From Candidatus Woesearchaeota archaeon (GTDB lineage: Archaea; Nanobdellota; Nanobdellia; Woesearchaeales; UBA10216), in contig JACPBT010000072.1 of the NCBI GenBank assembly GCA_016180145.1, forward strand, positions 1-13,353: 13,353 bases of DNA. Reading direction: 5' to 3'. Within the stretch, counting starts at the first letter, position 1. Each line of letters begins with the position of its first letter. The notes below the pieces were generated by a model. The model made no database searches. It was given only the letters and a program-made list of their open reading frames with translations, and was not told the DNA's origin. A program made the translations under genes and the position numbers. Shown here piece by piece: positions 6,781 to 13,050 of the stretch.

Positions 6781-8187
6781 TTAACCAATAGCCCCTACCA
6801 TTTCAAGCTGAATAAGCCGGTTAAGCTCAACAGCATACTCAAGCGGCAGCTCCTTAATAACAGGCTCTATAAAACCAGAAACCATCATTGCAACAGCATC
6901 ATCTTCCTTAATGCCCCGGCTCATAAGATAAAACACCTTTTCAGCGCTAAGCCTGCCAACCCTTGCCTCATGAGAAACATGAACGCCATCCTCCCCAACA
7001 TCCATGTTCGGAATAGTATTTGAAACAGAATCCTTATCCATAATAAGGGCGTCACAGGCAGCGGCAACCCTTGAGTCTTTTGCACCCTTCACAACCTTAA
7101 CAAGGCCGCGATAGGTGCAAATGCCGCCATCCTTACTAATGCTCTTCATCCTTATGTTTGAGCTCGTGTTTTTCGCAAGATGATAAACCTTTGCGCCAGT
7201 ATCCTGATTCTGGCCCCTGCCCGCATATGCTATTCCAAGGTGGTCAGCCCTCGCCCCCTCCCCCTTCAGTATGCTGCACGGGTAAAGCATAGTAGTGCAT
7301 GAACCCATATTGCCACCCACCCACTCAATAATCCCGTTTTTCTGCACAATCGCCCTTTTTGTGTTCAGGTTGAAAGTAGAAGTGCTCCAGTTCTCAACAC
7401 TGCTATACCTAACTCTTGCATTTTCACCAACATAAATCTCAACACAGCCTGCATGCAGGGAACGCTCATCACCAAACTGAGGGGCTGAGCAGCCCTCCAC
7501 ATAATTAACCTCACTCCCCTCCTCAGCAACAATAAGCGTATGCTCAAACTGGCCGCCACGCTTCGCATTCATCCTGAAATAAGCCTGCAAAGGAAGCCTA
7601 ACCTTCACATTACGAGGCACATAAATGAAAGTCCCACCACTCCAAACAGCGCCGTGAAGCATGATAAACTTGTGGTCACTAATAGGAATGCAGTTCGTCA
7701 TGAAATACTTTTTAACAAGCTCAGGGTATTTATGCAACGCAACATCCATATCCTCAAAAATAACACCCTGCCTTTCAAACTCCCCTTTCAATCTGTGGTA
7801 AATAACACTGGACTCATACTGCGCCCCTGCACCGGCAAGCGACTTTTGTTCCGCTTCAGGTATCCCAAGAGCATCAAATGTTTTCTTTATCTCAGCAGGC
7901 ACATCCCTCCAGTCTTTTGCCTGCTTTGCATCAGGCTTCCTGTAAAATATTATTTTACCCATATCCAACCTGCCAAGGTCAGGACCCCACGCAGGCACAG
8001 GGGTCATCATAAAAAGCTCAAGCGCCTTCAGCCTCTTTTGCAGCATCCACTCAGGCTCATCCTTATCCCCTGATATAAACCTTACAAGCGCCTCATCAAG
8101 AACACCAGGCCGGGAGACATAGGAATCCCTGCTCTCAACAGCAGTATCCATAGCCTTCCTAACCTGCGAAATCTGAACCTGCCCCAT
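6781..8187 (-). CDS. sufB: SufB, Fe-S cluster scaffold protein
   Basis: SufB is the scaffold on which the nascent Fe-S cluster is assembled with SufC and SufD. The protein is 468 residues, the usual length. ATG 8187 has GGTGA at 8191-8195, three nt upstream. Seen: the N-terminal EPEWMLQKRLKALELFMM, then YESSVIYH, the SDHKFIMLHGAVWSGGTFIY segment, VENWSTSTFNLNTKRAIV and the C-terminal AAACDALIMDKDSVSNTIPN. Cys378 occupies the place of the essential cluster-site cysteine (E. coli Cys405), and VSHEARVGRLS (His406-Glu407) the place of the essential Glu region. It is followed by FYLMSRGIKEDDAVAMMVSG. First structural gene after the regulator, with only 3 nt between them. Confidence 0.96.
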   Translation of the reverse strand: MGQVQISQVRKAMDTAVESRDSYVSRPGVLDEALVRFISGDKDEPEWMLQKRLKALELFMMTPVPAWGPDLGRLDMGKIIFYRKPDAKQAKDWRDVPAEIKKTFDALGIPEAEQKSLAGAGAQYESSVIYHRLKGEFERQGVIFEDMDVALHKYPELVKKYFMTNCIPISDHKFIMLHGAVWSGGTFIYVPRNVKVRLPLQAYFRMNAKRGGQFEHTLIVAEEGSEVNYVEGCSAPQFGDERSLHAGCVEIYVGENARVRYSSVENWSTSTFNLNTKRAIVQKNGIIEWVGGNMGSCTTMLYPCSILKGEGARADHLGIAYAGRGQNQDTGAKVYHLAKNTSSNIRMKSISKDGGICTYRGLVKVVKGAKDSRVAAACDALIMDKDSVSNTIPNMDVGEDGVHVSHEARVGRLSAEKVFYLMSRGIKEDDAVAMMVSGFIEPVIKELPLEYAVELNRLIQLEMVGAIG

Positions 8188-8190
8188 TTT

Positions 8191-8553
8191 TCACCTAAAA
8201 CAAACATTGCAAGCCTTAGGCATACCACCTTTCTGGATATGAATGCTGCACATAAGCTTCTGAGCTTTAACTATGCCAACAATCCTCTGCACCTCACCAA
8301 CAAAGCTTGCCCTGTCACGAATCCTGCCAACAGCGCCCTTAACAGCGCTTATAACAGCATCATTAAGAAGGACATCACCAGCCCTCTTACCACTAAAATA
8401 CTGGCTTATTGTAGACTCCTTCACACACAAGACATCTGCAATATCCTTCTGCTTCCTGCCCAACGCCTTTAAGGCAAGAGCCATCTCCCTCCTGATAGCA
8501 GGAATTATGTAATACACCTCAATCTCCTGAGGCATAATAAGCTGTCCACCCAT
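8191..8553 (-). CDS. COG2522-like HTH regulator with C-terminal Cys cluster, leads the suf operon
   Basis: The 120-residue protein has an N-terminal strand-helix (EIEVYYIIPAIRREMALALK), an XRE-type helix-turn-helix (GRKQKDIADVLCVKESTISQ, about 32-51, then YFSGKR) and a helical linker. It ends with C102-x12-C115-x2-C118 and His105 (MCSIHIQKGG.., ACNVCF). This order matches archaeal COG2522 predicted regulators. Three Cys plus a His could bind an Fe-S cluster or zinc. It is the first gene of the suf operon with 3 nt to sufB, so a SufR/IscR-like autoregulator is a reasonable inference, though unrelated by sequence to either. ATG 8553 is at leaderless distance from the TATA box; MPQEIEV at 8535 is an internal alternative and would fit the typical family start. 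Confidence 0.85.
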   Translation of the reverse strand: MGGQLIMPQEIEVYYIIPAIRREMALALKALGRKQKDIADVLCVKESTISQYFSGKRAGDVLLNDAVISAVKGAVGRIRDRASFVGEVQRIVGIVKAQKLMCSIHIQKGGMPKACNVCFR

Positions 8554-8558
8554 AGAAA

Positions 8559-8600
8559 TTCACTATCGTGAACTATTATATAAATGTTTGGGCAGCTGCC
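8559..8600 (-). promoter_or_regulatory. suf operon promoter with operator-like palindromes
   Basis: On the minus strand TTTATATA (8584-8577) is centred 27 nt upstream of ATG 8553, giving a leaderless transcript. Between TATA box and start lies the perfect inverted repeat TTCAC-GATA-GTGAA (8572-8559), where a bound repressor would block RNA polymerase. The palindrome GGCAGCTGCC (8591-8600) lies just upstream of the TATA/BRE. Both are candidate sites for the regulator encoded immediately downstream. Confidence 0.6.
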
Positions 8601-8626
8601 TGTAACCGAATCTCATTCCAAAAACA

Positions 8627-9676
8627 CTAAGCCACAATCCGCTTCTCACTCACGAGCCTGTTAAGCTTCCTGCCAATACCGAGAGAAGAATTTGTTTTAG
8701 CCATGGAATCCTCAGCACAGGCAATGCCAAGCACAGCCCGTATGGCATCAACATTCTCAGGAATAACGTCTGCCTGCTGGTCAATCGCAACATGCATGCC
8801 AAGCTCCCCATCATCATCAATTCCTATGCCATCCTTCCAGACGCAAACCTCATACGTGTTTCCGTCATTGAGGCTCTCAGCATAATCCTTTATCTGGGCT
8901 GTTGTTGAGAATCCGTCATCACCACTTATTACCCTGATTCTGGGATTAACAGAAAGCATTTCAGAAACCTCATCACTGCTGCCAGGCTTTGACATAAGCT
9001 CAACAAACATCATATGCCCGTGCATGATAGTCATAGGGGCAATGCCGGCAAGACTGACAATGTTGATTTTTGGCATAACAGTCTTAACATCAACCGCATG
9101 GTGGCTTGGGTATTCAAGAGCAGGCTCCCACGCATTCAAAAGCCCATCCTTCCTGCCCTCGCCCGGGTCAACACTTCTCCTCGCAATAGCAACACGGACC
9201 TTTTTCACGCCATACACGCCATCAATCTGGGAAAGCACCCTGCAAAGCGCAGTAGTATTGCAGGAAACAACACGGGCATATTTCATTCCAAAAGCGCGGC
9301 TGTAATTACAGTTACTGTTAAAAGAAAAACCGGTCAGGCTGTGCTTCTCACCACCCTGAAAAATCGCAAAAAGAGAAGGAAAACGCCTGTAAAGCTCAAT
9401 ATAAGCGCTATTCTTCGGAGTGCAGTCAACAACAACATCCGAAGCGTCAAGAAGCTCCATAAGGTTACCCTCAACAGAGAAACCCTTTACATCAAATGCG
9501 CTTTTGTCAGAAACAGAAAAAACCCTGATGCCCTTTTCCTCAGCCTCAAGGCACCGAAAATCAGGAGTAGCCTTCGTTACGCCCACAAGCTCCATATCAT
9601 CCTGCCTGAGCACAGCATCAGCAACACGCCTCCCAATCGTCCCATAGCCATTAACGGCAACCCTGACCTTGTCCAT
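8627..9676 (-). CDS. gap: Archaeal (type II) glyceraldehyde-3-phosphate dehydrogenase
   Basis: The enzyme interconverts glyceraldehyde 3-phosphate and 1,3-bisphosphoglycerate with NAD(P), in glycolysis/gluconeogenesis. The 349-residue product matches the archaeal family in length. Seen: the Rossmann loop VNGYGTIGRRVADAV (8-22), VVDCTPK near 82-87 and the catalytic SCNTTALCRVL (Cys139). Also seen are ARRSVDPGEGRKDGLLNAW and PSHHAVDVKTVMP with the catalytic-base His region, then APMTIMHGH. I choose ATG 9676 (MDKVRVAVNGYG) because GAGGT stands five nt before it and the family starts here; the ATG at 9709 would add 11 non-conserved residues. It is monocistronic, between the suf promoter and radB. 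No defects seen. Confidence 0.95.
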   Translation of the reverse strand: MDKVRVAVNGYGTIGRRVADAVLRQDDMELVGVTKATPDFRCLEAEEKGIRVFSVSDKSAFDVKGFSVEGNLMELLDASDVVVDCTPKNSAYIELYRRFPSLFAIFQGGEKHSLTGFSFNSNCNYSRAFGMKYARVVSCNTTALCRVLSQIDGVYGVKKVRVAIARRSVDPGEGRKDGLLNAWEPALEYPSHHAVDVKTVMPKINIVSLAGIAPMTIMHGHMMFVELMSKPGSSDEVSEMLSVNPRIRVISGDDGFSTTAQIKDYAESLNDGNTYEVCVWKDGIGIDDDGELGMHVAIDQQADVIPENVDAIRAVLGIACAEDSMAKTNSSLGIGRKLNRLVSEKRIVA

Positions 9677-9791
9677 CAGCAACCTCTTTAAAAAGTATAA
9701 GGGAAACATGCCGCTTCCCTTAACACAACTCCAACAACTTAAGGTGTTCAGCTACTGCCCACTTACTGCATATTAACCACCTCTTTATGTG

Positions 9792-9826
9792 ATGTTATCA
9801 TATGATGTATGATGACATATTTAAAG
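9792..9826 (-). promoter_or_regulatory. Possible GAPDH promoter with palindrome and direct repeat
   Basis: TTTAAATAT on the minus strand (9825-9817) is a TATA candidate whose transcript would start near 9792 and carry a leader of about 115 nt. Between box and start are the perfect palindrome ATCATATGAT (9797-9806) and a tandem TATGATG (9801-9807, 9808-9814), which could be an operator. The site could equally act on divergent radB from a distance. Confidence 0.4.
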
Positions 9827-9880
9827 TTTTGGCTTTTTGATAATATATGTTTCGGGCAATCTTTTTTTTGCGAGAAAACC

Positions 9881-9888
9881 TTTATATT
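9881..9888 (+). promoter_or_regulatory. TATA box of radB
   Basis: TTTATATT is centred about 27 nt before ATG 9912, preceded by an A-rich BRE-like GAGAAAACC. No Shine-Dalgarno site follows, so a leaderless mRNA is expected. Confidence 0.6.
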
Positions 9889-9911
9889 AACTGCAAAGCC
9901 ATCCCTGCATC

Positions 9912-10577
9912 ATGGACTCACGCCTGAAAACAGGCTCGCAAGCGCTGGACGAATTCCTTGAAGGCGGATATGAAACTTCGGTAATCACAACAATATTCGG
10001 GCCGTCAGGAACAGGAAAGACAACAGCCTGCCTACTCTCTGCAATCTCGGCAGCAAAAAGCGGAAAGGTAATCTTCATTGACACTGAAGGAGGATTCTCA
10101 ACTGAACGGCTAAAGCAGCTTTCCCCTGAATACAAGCAGGTGCTTGAACGGATTTTCCTGCTAAAGCCAACAACATTTGAGGAGCAAAAAAACAACATAG
10201 ACTCGCTTAATAAAAAACTGCCAAAAAGCGTATCCCTGATAATATGCGATACTATCTCAGCGCTTTACAGAGTTGAGAGAGGAGGGGACAACCAGCAGCT
10301 TAACGCAGAACTCGGCAGGCAGATAGGAAAACTGCTGGAGATTTCAAGGAAGAACGAAATCCCGGTCATAATGACAAACCAGGTTTACGCAGACTTTACA
10401 GACAAAACAAAAGTCAGAATGGTAGGGGGAGACATAATAACATACAACAGCAAATGCATGATAGAGCTGCAGCCCATCGGAAACTCAAGAAAAAAAGCAA
10501 TCCTGAAAAAACACAGAAGCCTGCCCGAAAGGGAAGCCATGTTCAGGATAACCGGGCAGGGGTTTGAGGGGGCGTAG
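9912..10577 (+). CDS. radB: RadB, RecA/RadA paralogue
   Basis: RadB is the archaeal single-domain RecA-family protein that assists RadA in homologous recombination. The 221-residue length is typical and lacks the N-terminal HhH domain of RadA. Seen: LKTGSQALDEFLEGGYETSV, Walker A GPSGTGKTT (30-38), IFIDTEGGFSTERL, Walker B SLIICD (108-113), the TISALYRVE segment and NEIPVIMTNQVYAD. The C-terminus ITYNSKCMIELQPIGNSRKKAILKKHRSLP is the usual RadB end. The start has a leaderless TATA promoter at proper distance. It stands alone; the next gene converges on it. No missing catalytic residues were seen. Confidence 0.95.
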   Translation: MDSRLKTGSQALDEFLEGGYETSVITTIFGPSGTGKTTACLLSAISAAKSGKVIFIDTEGGFSTERLKQLSPEYKQVLERIFLLKPTTFEEQKNNIDSLNKKLPKSVSLIICDTISALYRVERGGDNQQLNAELGRQIGKLLEISRKNEIPVIMTNQVYADFTDKTKVRMVGGDIITYNSKCMIELQPIGNSRKKAILKKHRSLPEREAMFRITGQGFEGA

Positions 10578-10662
10578 CAATTCCCCTGTTAAAAACCTTT
10601 GACGTGTCCTATATAAACGTGAAAGCGCACAACCTTGAGCTGCTTCTGAAATAATTGCCTGC

Positions 10663-11607
10663 TCACGCCCGCTCCTCCTGCTCCATAACAGTCCTTAGTA
10701 CACCCTTCATTGAGCCAATCATATGCTGGAAAAACCCGGTCAGCCTGGCAACAGTGATGTTGGGATTGGCGCTTAAAAAGGCATCACACTCCTTAAGGAA
10801 AGAGCGCGTTTTTGTTTCTGCCTTGAAAGCTGCCCCCTTGTCATTCTCATAATAAATCTTCATAACAGCGGCATAATTTTCCCTGATGCCCCTGAGAATA
10901 TTTACGAGGCGCACTTTCCATTTTTTATCAATAGGCTCATCCCTCACAGCCCTTATAATGCGCTTAACCTGGTCGCCAAACCTCTCAAGGTATGTTATAA
11001 CCTCCTTTGCAAGCATAACCTCCCAATAGCTTGTCTCAAACATCTTCAAAAGACGGGGATTGTCAGTAGCTGCGCGGGCAGTCCTGAAACCAAGCAAACT
11101 CAACCGGTTAACTTCCTTATCCCGCCCAATCACACTCTCAGCATTATTCACATCAAGCTCAACAGAATCAGAAAGCATGGAGCGTATTATTATGTCAATC
11201 CTGCGGACAAGGTTCTTCAGGGAAACCTCCTTAATATCCAAAAGGTCCTTTGCAACAATCTTTGAAGCAGTCTCCTCAACAACCTCCATCCCGACAAGAT
11301 TCCGGAATATTTCCTTTATTGCAACAGGCTCCTTAACATTGACTACAGTAATCACATCATAATTGTTAACATACAAAGAGGTAACTTCAGTCTTGAACTC
11401 CTCAATCGTCTTGCCCTCAGGGCTTATAGTAACATCATTAATCCTCCGCCTCTCGCTGGCATCCTTTGAAGTAAGAATAAGCTCATTAGGCTTCTCCTCA
11501 ACAACAAGAATATCCCCTTTCTTCAGACGGTTCTTCTCAACCCACGCCTTAGGAACAGATATTATGTAAGACGAATTGCCAAAAGCCATAAGATGCCTGT
11601 ATTCCAT
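10663..11607 (-). CDS. AbrB-PhoU fusion, phosphate uptake regulator-like
   Basis: The 314-residue protein starts at ATG 11607 (MEYRHLMAFGNSSYIISVPK). The frame extends upstream, but GGGGGT (11615-11620) gives a Shine-Dalgarno-like site and the AbrB fold begins here. Residues 1-45 form a SpoVT/AbrB DNA-binding domain (SVPKAWVEKNRLKKGDILVVEEKPNEL). From about 65 to the end it is helical and PhoU-like, with repeats around DLLDIKEVSLKNLVRRIDII and LAKEVITYLERFGDQVKRII. Archaeal COG0704 proteins of this build are annotated as phosphate uptake regulators. No pst transporter genes lie nearby, so the target is unclear; a metal- or phosphate-responsive regulator is the cautious reading. It diverges from the acidic microprotein at 11714. 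Confidence 0.87.
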   Translation of the reverse strand: MEYRHLMAFGNSSYIISVPKAWVEKNRLKKGDILVVEEKPNELILTSKDASERRRINDVTISPEGKTIEEFKTEVTSLYVNNYDVITVVNVKEPVAIKEIFRNLVGMEVVEETASKIVAKDLLDIKEVSLKNLVRRIDIIIRSMLSDSVELDVNNAESVIGRDKEVNRLSLLGFRTARAATDNPRLLKMFETSYWEVMLAKEVITYLERFGDQVKRIIRAVRDEPIDKKWKVRLVNILRGIRENYAAVMKIYYENDKGAAFKAETKTRSFLKECDAFLSANPNITVARLTGFFQHMIGSMKGVLRTVMEQEERA

Positions 11608-11636
11608 TTGAATTACCCCCACTATATTTTTAATCA

Positions 11637-11707
11637 ACTTATATGATATATATACTATATCCCAAACACATATATAAATGTTACCATACCTGCCATCCAA
11701 GGAGGTG
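11637..11707. promoter_or_regulatory. Divergent promoters, phoU-like gene and acidic microprotein
   Basis: An AT-rich stretch holds CATATAAG on the minus strand (11644-11637) for the AbrB-PhoU gene and TATATAAA on the plus strand (11671-11678) for the microprotein. The plus transcript would begin near 11700, just before GGAGGTG (11701-11707), the strongest Shine-Dalgarno match in the window. The alternating TATATATA between the boxes may be melted by either polymerase, so the two genes may be co-regulated. Confidence 0.5.
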
Positions 11708-11713
11708 GTCAGA

Positions 11714-11839
11714 ATGAATGAAACAGAAGAAGATGCAATCGGGGACTTGCTTGAAGACGACGAAATAAGCCTGTGGGAAGAAGGATTCATGAGAGGCTAC
11801 GACACTGAACCTGAAGAACTGATTGAAGAGGACGAGTAA
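11714..11839 (+). CDS. 41-residue acidic microprotein
   Basis: ATG 11714 is preceded by GGAGGTG at 11701-11707 and the frame ends at TAA 11837-11839. The protein (MNETEEDAIGDLLEDDEISL, then WEEGFMRGYDTEPEELIEEDE) has nearly half Glu/Asp and almost no basic residues, hence a very low pI. The core EISLWEEGFMRGYD looks like an amphipathic helix and resembles a short conserved archaeal protein with an EEGFMRGY motif (from memory, unnamed). The near-perfect ribosome site and own TATA box argue it is well translated. Two nt separate its stop from the converging rpsB end. Function unknown; binding to a basic protein or to ribosomes is only a guess. Confidence 0.78.
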   Translation: MNETEEDAIGDLLEDDEISLWEEGFMRGYDTEPEELIEEDE

Positions 11840-11841
11840 AC

Positions 11842-12441
11842 TCACTCCTCTGTAAAATCCTCAATAAGAGACTTAAAATCAGAATCCTCCTTCACTACAC
11901 CCCTGTTCCTTAGATACTCCCTTGTAAGAATCCAGAAAAGCAAGCCAAGACTCTTCTTACCCTTATTGTTGCAAGGCACCACAAGGTCAATGCTGTTAGA
12001 CTGATTATTCGTATCGCATAAGGCAATAACAGGAATCCCTATCTTGACAGCATCCGAAATCGCATTCCTGTCAGGCCAAGCATCAGCGACAACAACAATC
12101 TTTACCTCAAGATAATTCTCAAGAGAAGGATTGGTAAGTATGCCCGGCAGGTAACGCCCTGCAAAAACCCTGATACCAGTAACCCTGCCCATAGCCTTCA
12201 AAGCCTTCCACCCATTCTCCCTCCTGCTTACAATAAGAATCTCCTCAGGCGCGTAATTTGAAAGAAACTTCGCAGCAACCTTTATCCGCTCATCAATCTT
12301 CTGGAGGTTAAGAACAGAAAGCCCGTCAGGCCTCGTTTTGTAAATAAAAGGCTCCATATACTTAGTCTTAAACTTAGTGCCTATGTGAATTCCAGCCTTC
12401 AGGTAAGTATCCTGCGGCACCAAAAGCTGCTCATCAGTCAT
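11842..12441 (-). CDS. rps2: 30S ribosomal protein S2 (archaeal type)
   Basis: S2 (uS2) binds the head-body junction of the small ribosomal subunit. The 199-residue length is typical of archaeal S2. Seen: the N-terminal YLKAGIHIGTKFKTKYMEPF, IYKTRPDGLSVLNLQKID, the GRYLPGILTNP segment and VVVADAWPDRNAISDA continuing to GIPVIALCDTNN, then a short acidic C-terminus EDFTEE. ATG 12441 has GTGATT five nt upstream. A TATA-like CTATAATA at 12487-12494 would give a leader of about 20 nt. In many archaea rps2 lies in a cluster with rps9, rpl13, rpoN and eno; none of these is next to it here, so the cluster is dispersed or continues elsewhere. Confidence 0.95.
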   Translation of the reverse strand: MTDEQLLVPQDTYLKAGIHIGTKFKTKYMEPFIYKTRPDGLSVLNLQKIDERIKVAAKFLSNYAPEEILIVSRRENGWKALKAMGRVTGIRVFAGRYLPGILTNPSLENYLEVKIVVVADAWPDRNAISDAVKIGIPVIALCDTNNQSNSIDLVVPCNNKGKKSLGLLFWILTREYLRNRGVVKEDSDFKSLIEDFTEE

Positions 12442-12483
12442 TTTTAATCACGCAATACACGATTCAGAAATCCTGAACCGCAA

Positions 12484-12495
12484 CATATTATAGCC
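12484..12495 (-). promoter_or_regulatory. TATA box of rps2
   Basis: CTATAATATG on the minus strand lies about 45-50 nt before ATG 12441, leaving room for a roughly 20-nt leader that carries GTGATT. This suits a leadered, Shine-Dalgarno-driven gene. Confidence 0.45.
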
Positions 12496-12502
12496 CGCTG
12501 CG

Positions 12503-12572
12503 GCGGCACCAAAGATGCCATGGGCAATACACAAATGGTTTAAGCAGTAGTTTATAAAGATTGCTGTGCCGC
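12503..12572. repeat. Imperfect stem-loop element with a perfect 7-bp closing stem
   Basis: GCGGCAC (12503-12509) pairs perfectly with GTGCCGC (12566-12572), enclosing 56 nt. Inside are TGCC-ATG-GGCA (12516-12526) and GCAGT/ATTGC with one G-U pair (12544-12564). The element begins just past the stop of the membrane-protein gene on the minus strand. It may form a structured 3' UTR or chance pairing. It has a tRNA-sized 70 nt and a 7-bp end stem, but no T-loop sequence. Confidence 0.3.
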
Positions 12573-12573
12573 T

Positions 12574-12771
12574 TCACTTAGCCAGCTTGAAGCCTGAGTA
12601 GGCAAGAAACGCAGCAGCAAAAACAGCAATCCAGCTAAACCAGACAGGAACATTAAAGCTGCCGATAACAGCGCTCCACCCAAGAACAGCCCTCAACAGG
12701 TGCAGCACTGCAATAACCAGGAAAATAATGCCTGCAACCAACGAAAAACCCTTCTGGCTCAAGAGCGCCAT
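12574..12771 (-). CDS. Small two-helix membrane protein, conserved hypothetical
   Basis: The 65-residue protein starts at ATG 12771 with GAGGTGAT at 12776-12783, a strong Shine-Dalgarno site that decides against the longer frame. Two hydrophobic segments are seen: FSLVAGIIFLVIAVLHLL (about 9-26) and VWFSWIAVFAAAFLAYSG (about 43-60), joined by RAVLGWSAVIGSFNVP. The end is GFKLAK. Both termini are probably on the same side of the membrane. Small proteins with an HLLR..LGW and W-S/AYSGF layout recur in uncultured archaea and CPR bacteria (from memory), with no known role. It is upstream of rps2 on the same strand with its own TATA-like box near 12802-12812, so co-transcription is possible but not required. 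Confidence 0.75.
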   Translation of the reverse strand: MALLSQKGFSLVAGIIFLVIAVLHLLRAVLGWSAVIGSFNVPVWFSWIAVFAAAFLAYSGFKLAK

Positions 12772-12801
12772 ACCAATCACCTCAAAGCACCAATTCCTGA
12801 A

Positions 12802-12812
12802 CGCATATATAA
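12802..12812 (-). promoter_or_regulatory. TATA box of the two-helix membrane protein
   Basis: AATTATATATG on the minus strand lies about 35 nt upstream of ATG 12771, giving a transcript start near 12780 and a short leader that includes GAGGTGAT. Confidence 0.45.
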
Positions 12813-12872
12813 TTTTTTTGCAAATTATAATAGAGGACAAAAGTTTTTAATATAATTTCCCTCTATTATGTT

Positions 12873-12914
12873 CAGAAAACCTAACCATTTTTTATTAATT
12901 ATTTAGGTTTTCTG
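12873..12914. repeat. Perfect 12-bp inverted repeat with an 18-nt AT-rich loop
   Basis: CAGAAAACCTAA (12873-12884) and TTAGGTTTTCTG (12903-12914) are exact reverse complements, separated by 18 nt. It lies in the gene-free stretch between the membrane protein and the PRC-barrel gene. It could be a protein-binding operator, a terminator or part of a small RNA. Confidence 0.7.
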
Positions 12915-12935
12915 TTATAGAAAACGACATATAGC

Positions 12936-12994
12936 GGCAGACTTTAATAATCGTATAAAACTTGTAAAGTCCGCCTAATATAGGCGCGGCTGCC
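12936..12994. repeat. Second inverted repeat with competing pairings
   Basis: GGCAGACTTTA (12936-12946) pairs with TAAAGTCCGCC (12965-12975) at 10 of 11 positions over an 18-nt loop. CGCC (12972-12975) can instead pair with GGCG (12983-12986), and GGCAG (12936-12940) with CTGCC (12990-12994). Mutually exclusive folds of this type suggest a structured RNA or switch; chance is not excluded. Confidence 0.5.
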
Positions 12995-13029
12995 AACTAC
13001 GGAAATTAATGTCCCTGTCTATAATTCAG

Positions 13030-13048
13030 AAAAGGGGCTAACGCCTCT
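13030..13048 (-). terminator. Candidate terminator of the PRC-barrel gene
   Basis: Just past the stop at 13051 the minus strand reads AGAGGC-GTTA-GCCCCT followed by TTTT. One mismatch interrupts a six-pair stem. Hairpin plus T-run is not the main archaeal mode, but the T-run alone would suffice. Confidence 0.4.
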
Positions 13049-13050
13049 TG

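Noticed and set aside
9014..9691. Long open frame on the strand opposite GAPDH
   Set aside because: It is a shadow of the GAPDH coding sequence: basic, low complexity, with no family features or promoter.
10580..10654. Protein-like open stretch after radB on the plus strand (IPLLKTFDVSYINVKAHN, then LELLLK)
   Set aside because: It has no ATG, is only about 25 codons and is in a different frame from radB. A GTG at 10604 could start 16 codons, too short to claim. A TATA-like CTATATAAA at 10609-10617 in the same stretch leads to no gene.
12503..12572. Possible tRNA
   Set aside because: The size and 7-bp end stem fit, but position 8 is not T, there is no GTTCRA T-loop and no convincing anticodon stem on either strand.
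12868..12906. Short ORF MFRKPNHFLLII over the 12-bp inverted repeat
   Set aside because: Twelve codons, no ribosome site, and the sequence is dictated by the inverted repeat.
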